Below, one piece after another: positions 6,672 to 7,032 of a stretch of 7,032 nucleotides of DNA. Within the stretch, counting starts at the first letter, position 1. Each line of letters opens with the position of its first letter. The notes below the pieces were generated by a model. It was not told the origin of the DNA and ran no database searches. It was given only the letters and a program-made list of their open reading frames with translations. The DNA is from Pseudomonadota bacterium (GTDB lineage Bacteria > Pseudomonadota > Alphaproteobacteria > ATCC43930 > CGMCC-115725): NCBI GenBank assembly GCA_021790295.1, contig JAJYIC010000126.1, positions 1 to 7,032 on the forward strand, given 5' to 3'. Position numbers and translations under genes: made by a program.

Positions 6672-6716
6672 GATCGTGCTCCAAAACTCGCCCTTTTTCG
6701 CGGAAAAGAGAAAGCC

Positions 6717-7032
6717 TTGGCCGTCCCTTCACCCCCTTCCTCCCTTCCCCCTTCGGGTCCCGACATCACCAGCGTCGCGATCGAAGAAGAGATGCGGCGC
6801 TCCTACCTCGATTACGCGATGAGCGTCATCGTCGCGCGCGCCCTTCCCGATGTGCGCGACGGCCTCAAACCCGTTCACCGCCGCATCCTTTACTCGATGA
6901 AGGCGCAAGGGAACGAATGGAACCGCCCGTATCGCAAATCTGCCCGCATCGTCGGCGAAGTGATGGGCAAATATCACCCGCACGGCGATCTCGCCATTTA
7001 CGAAGCGATTGTGCGGATGGCGCAGGAATTCT
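6717..7032 (+). CDS. gyrA: DNA gyrase subunit A, N-terminal part (cut by window end)
   Basis: The first 105 codons of GyrA, the DNA-cleaving subunit of the ATP-dependent topoisomerase that introduces negative supercoils (with GyrB, A2B2). The blocks SYLDYAMSVIVARALPDVRD, GLKPVHRRILYSM, KSARIVGEVMGKYHPHGD and IVRMAQEF are classic GyrA; the catalytic Tyr lies beyond the window. No ATG stands before the conserved IEEEMRRSYLDYAMS region. A stop codon at 6663 limits the frame, and TTG at 6717 is the only usual bacterial start codon before the conserved region, giving a Pro/Ser-rich N-terminal tail of about 15 residues. The Shine-Dalgarno is weak (GAAAAGAGAAAG just upstream). At the positions equivalent to E. 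coli Ser83 and Asp87 it has Leu (CTC, 6990-6992) and Glu (GAA, 7002-7004), both associated with quinolone resistance when they arise in sensitive species. The identification is secure; the start codon is likely but not certain. Confidence 0.95.
   Translation, partial: MAVPSPPSSLPPSGPDITSVAIEEEMRRSYLDYAMSVIVARALPDVRDGLKPVHRRILYSMKAQGNEWNRPYRKSARIVGEVMGKYHPHGDLAIYEAIVRMAQEF

Noticed and set aside
7026..7031. GAATTC at the right edge, suggesting a cloning junction
   Set aside because: Another GAATTC occurs inside the aas-like gene and the GyrA frame runs through the edge normally; most likely chance.

Overview
The window is a GC-rich bacterial chromosome segment. Protein content (an alphaproteobacterial-style GyrA N-terminus, a fused LplT-PlsC-acyl-ACP-synthetase protein, a two-domain GNAT enzyme) points to an alphaproteobacterium, most likely Hyphomicrobiales (Rhizobiales). 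The exact genus cannot be read from this sequence. No rRNA, tRNA, CRISPR array or intact transposase gene was seen.

Left half, minus strand (2805 down to 65): three genes run in the same direction with gaps of 90 and 128 nt. In transcription order they are a zinc-dependent alcohol dehydrogenase (327 aa), a tandem GNAT acetyltransferase (285 aa) and an exported histidine-rich TTHB210-like/DUF5602-type protein (226 aa). Each has a good purine-rich ribosome binding site about 5 nt before its ATG. They could be co-transcribed, but no shared pathway is evident. Bases 1-64 hold no supportable gene.

Middle, 2806-3208: a 403-nt divergent intergenic region. It contains a small GC hairpin plus U-tract in the dehydrogenase leader, and a 166-nt stretch of lower GC with nested TA-flanked inverted repeats. 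That stretch looks like a MITE or IS630/Tc1-type relic.

Right half, plus strand: a 1103-aa protein (3209-6520) joins a lysophospholipid flippase (LplT-like MFS), a PlsC-type acyltransferase and an AMP-forming acyl-ACP synthetase (Aas). This puts a whole lysophospholipid re-acylation route on one inner-membrane polypeptide. Behind it lies a 196-nt gap with a terminator-like hairpin whose U-tract is on the minus strand, an AT-rich patch and two small hairpins. The 5' end of gyrA follows, probably starting at TTG, and runs off the window. Its quinolone-resistance-determining region carries Leu and Glu at the positions equivalent to E. coli Ser83 and Asp87.

Most of the window is ordinary housekeeping sequence. 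The points most worth a second look are the GyrA residues, the nested inverted repeats and the placement of the small hairpins. No clearly new biological system was found.
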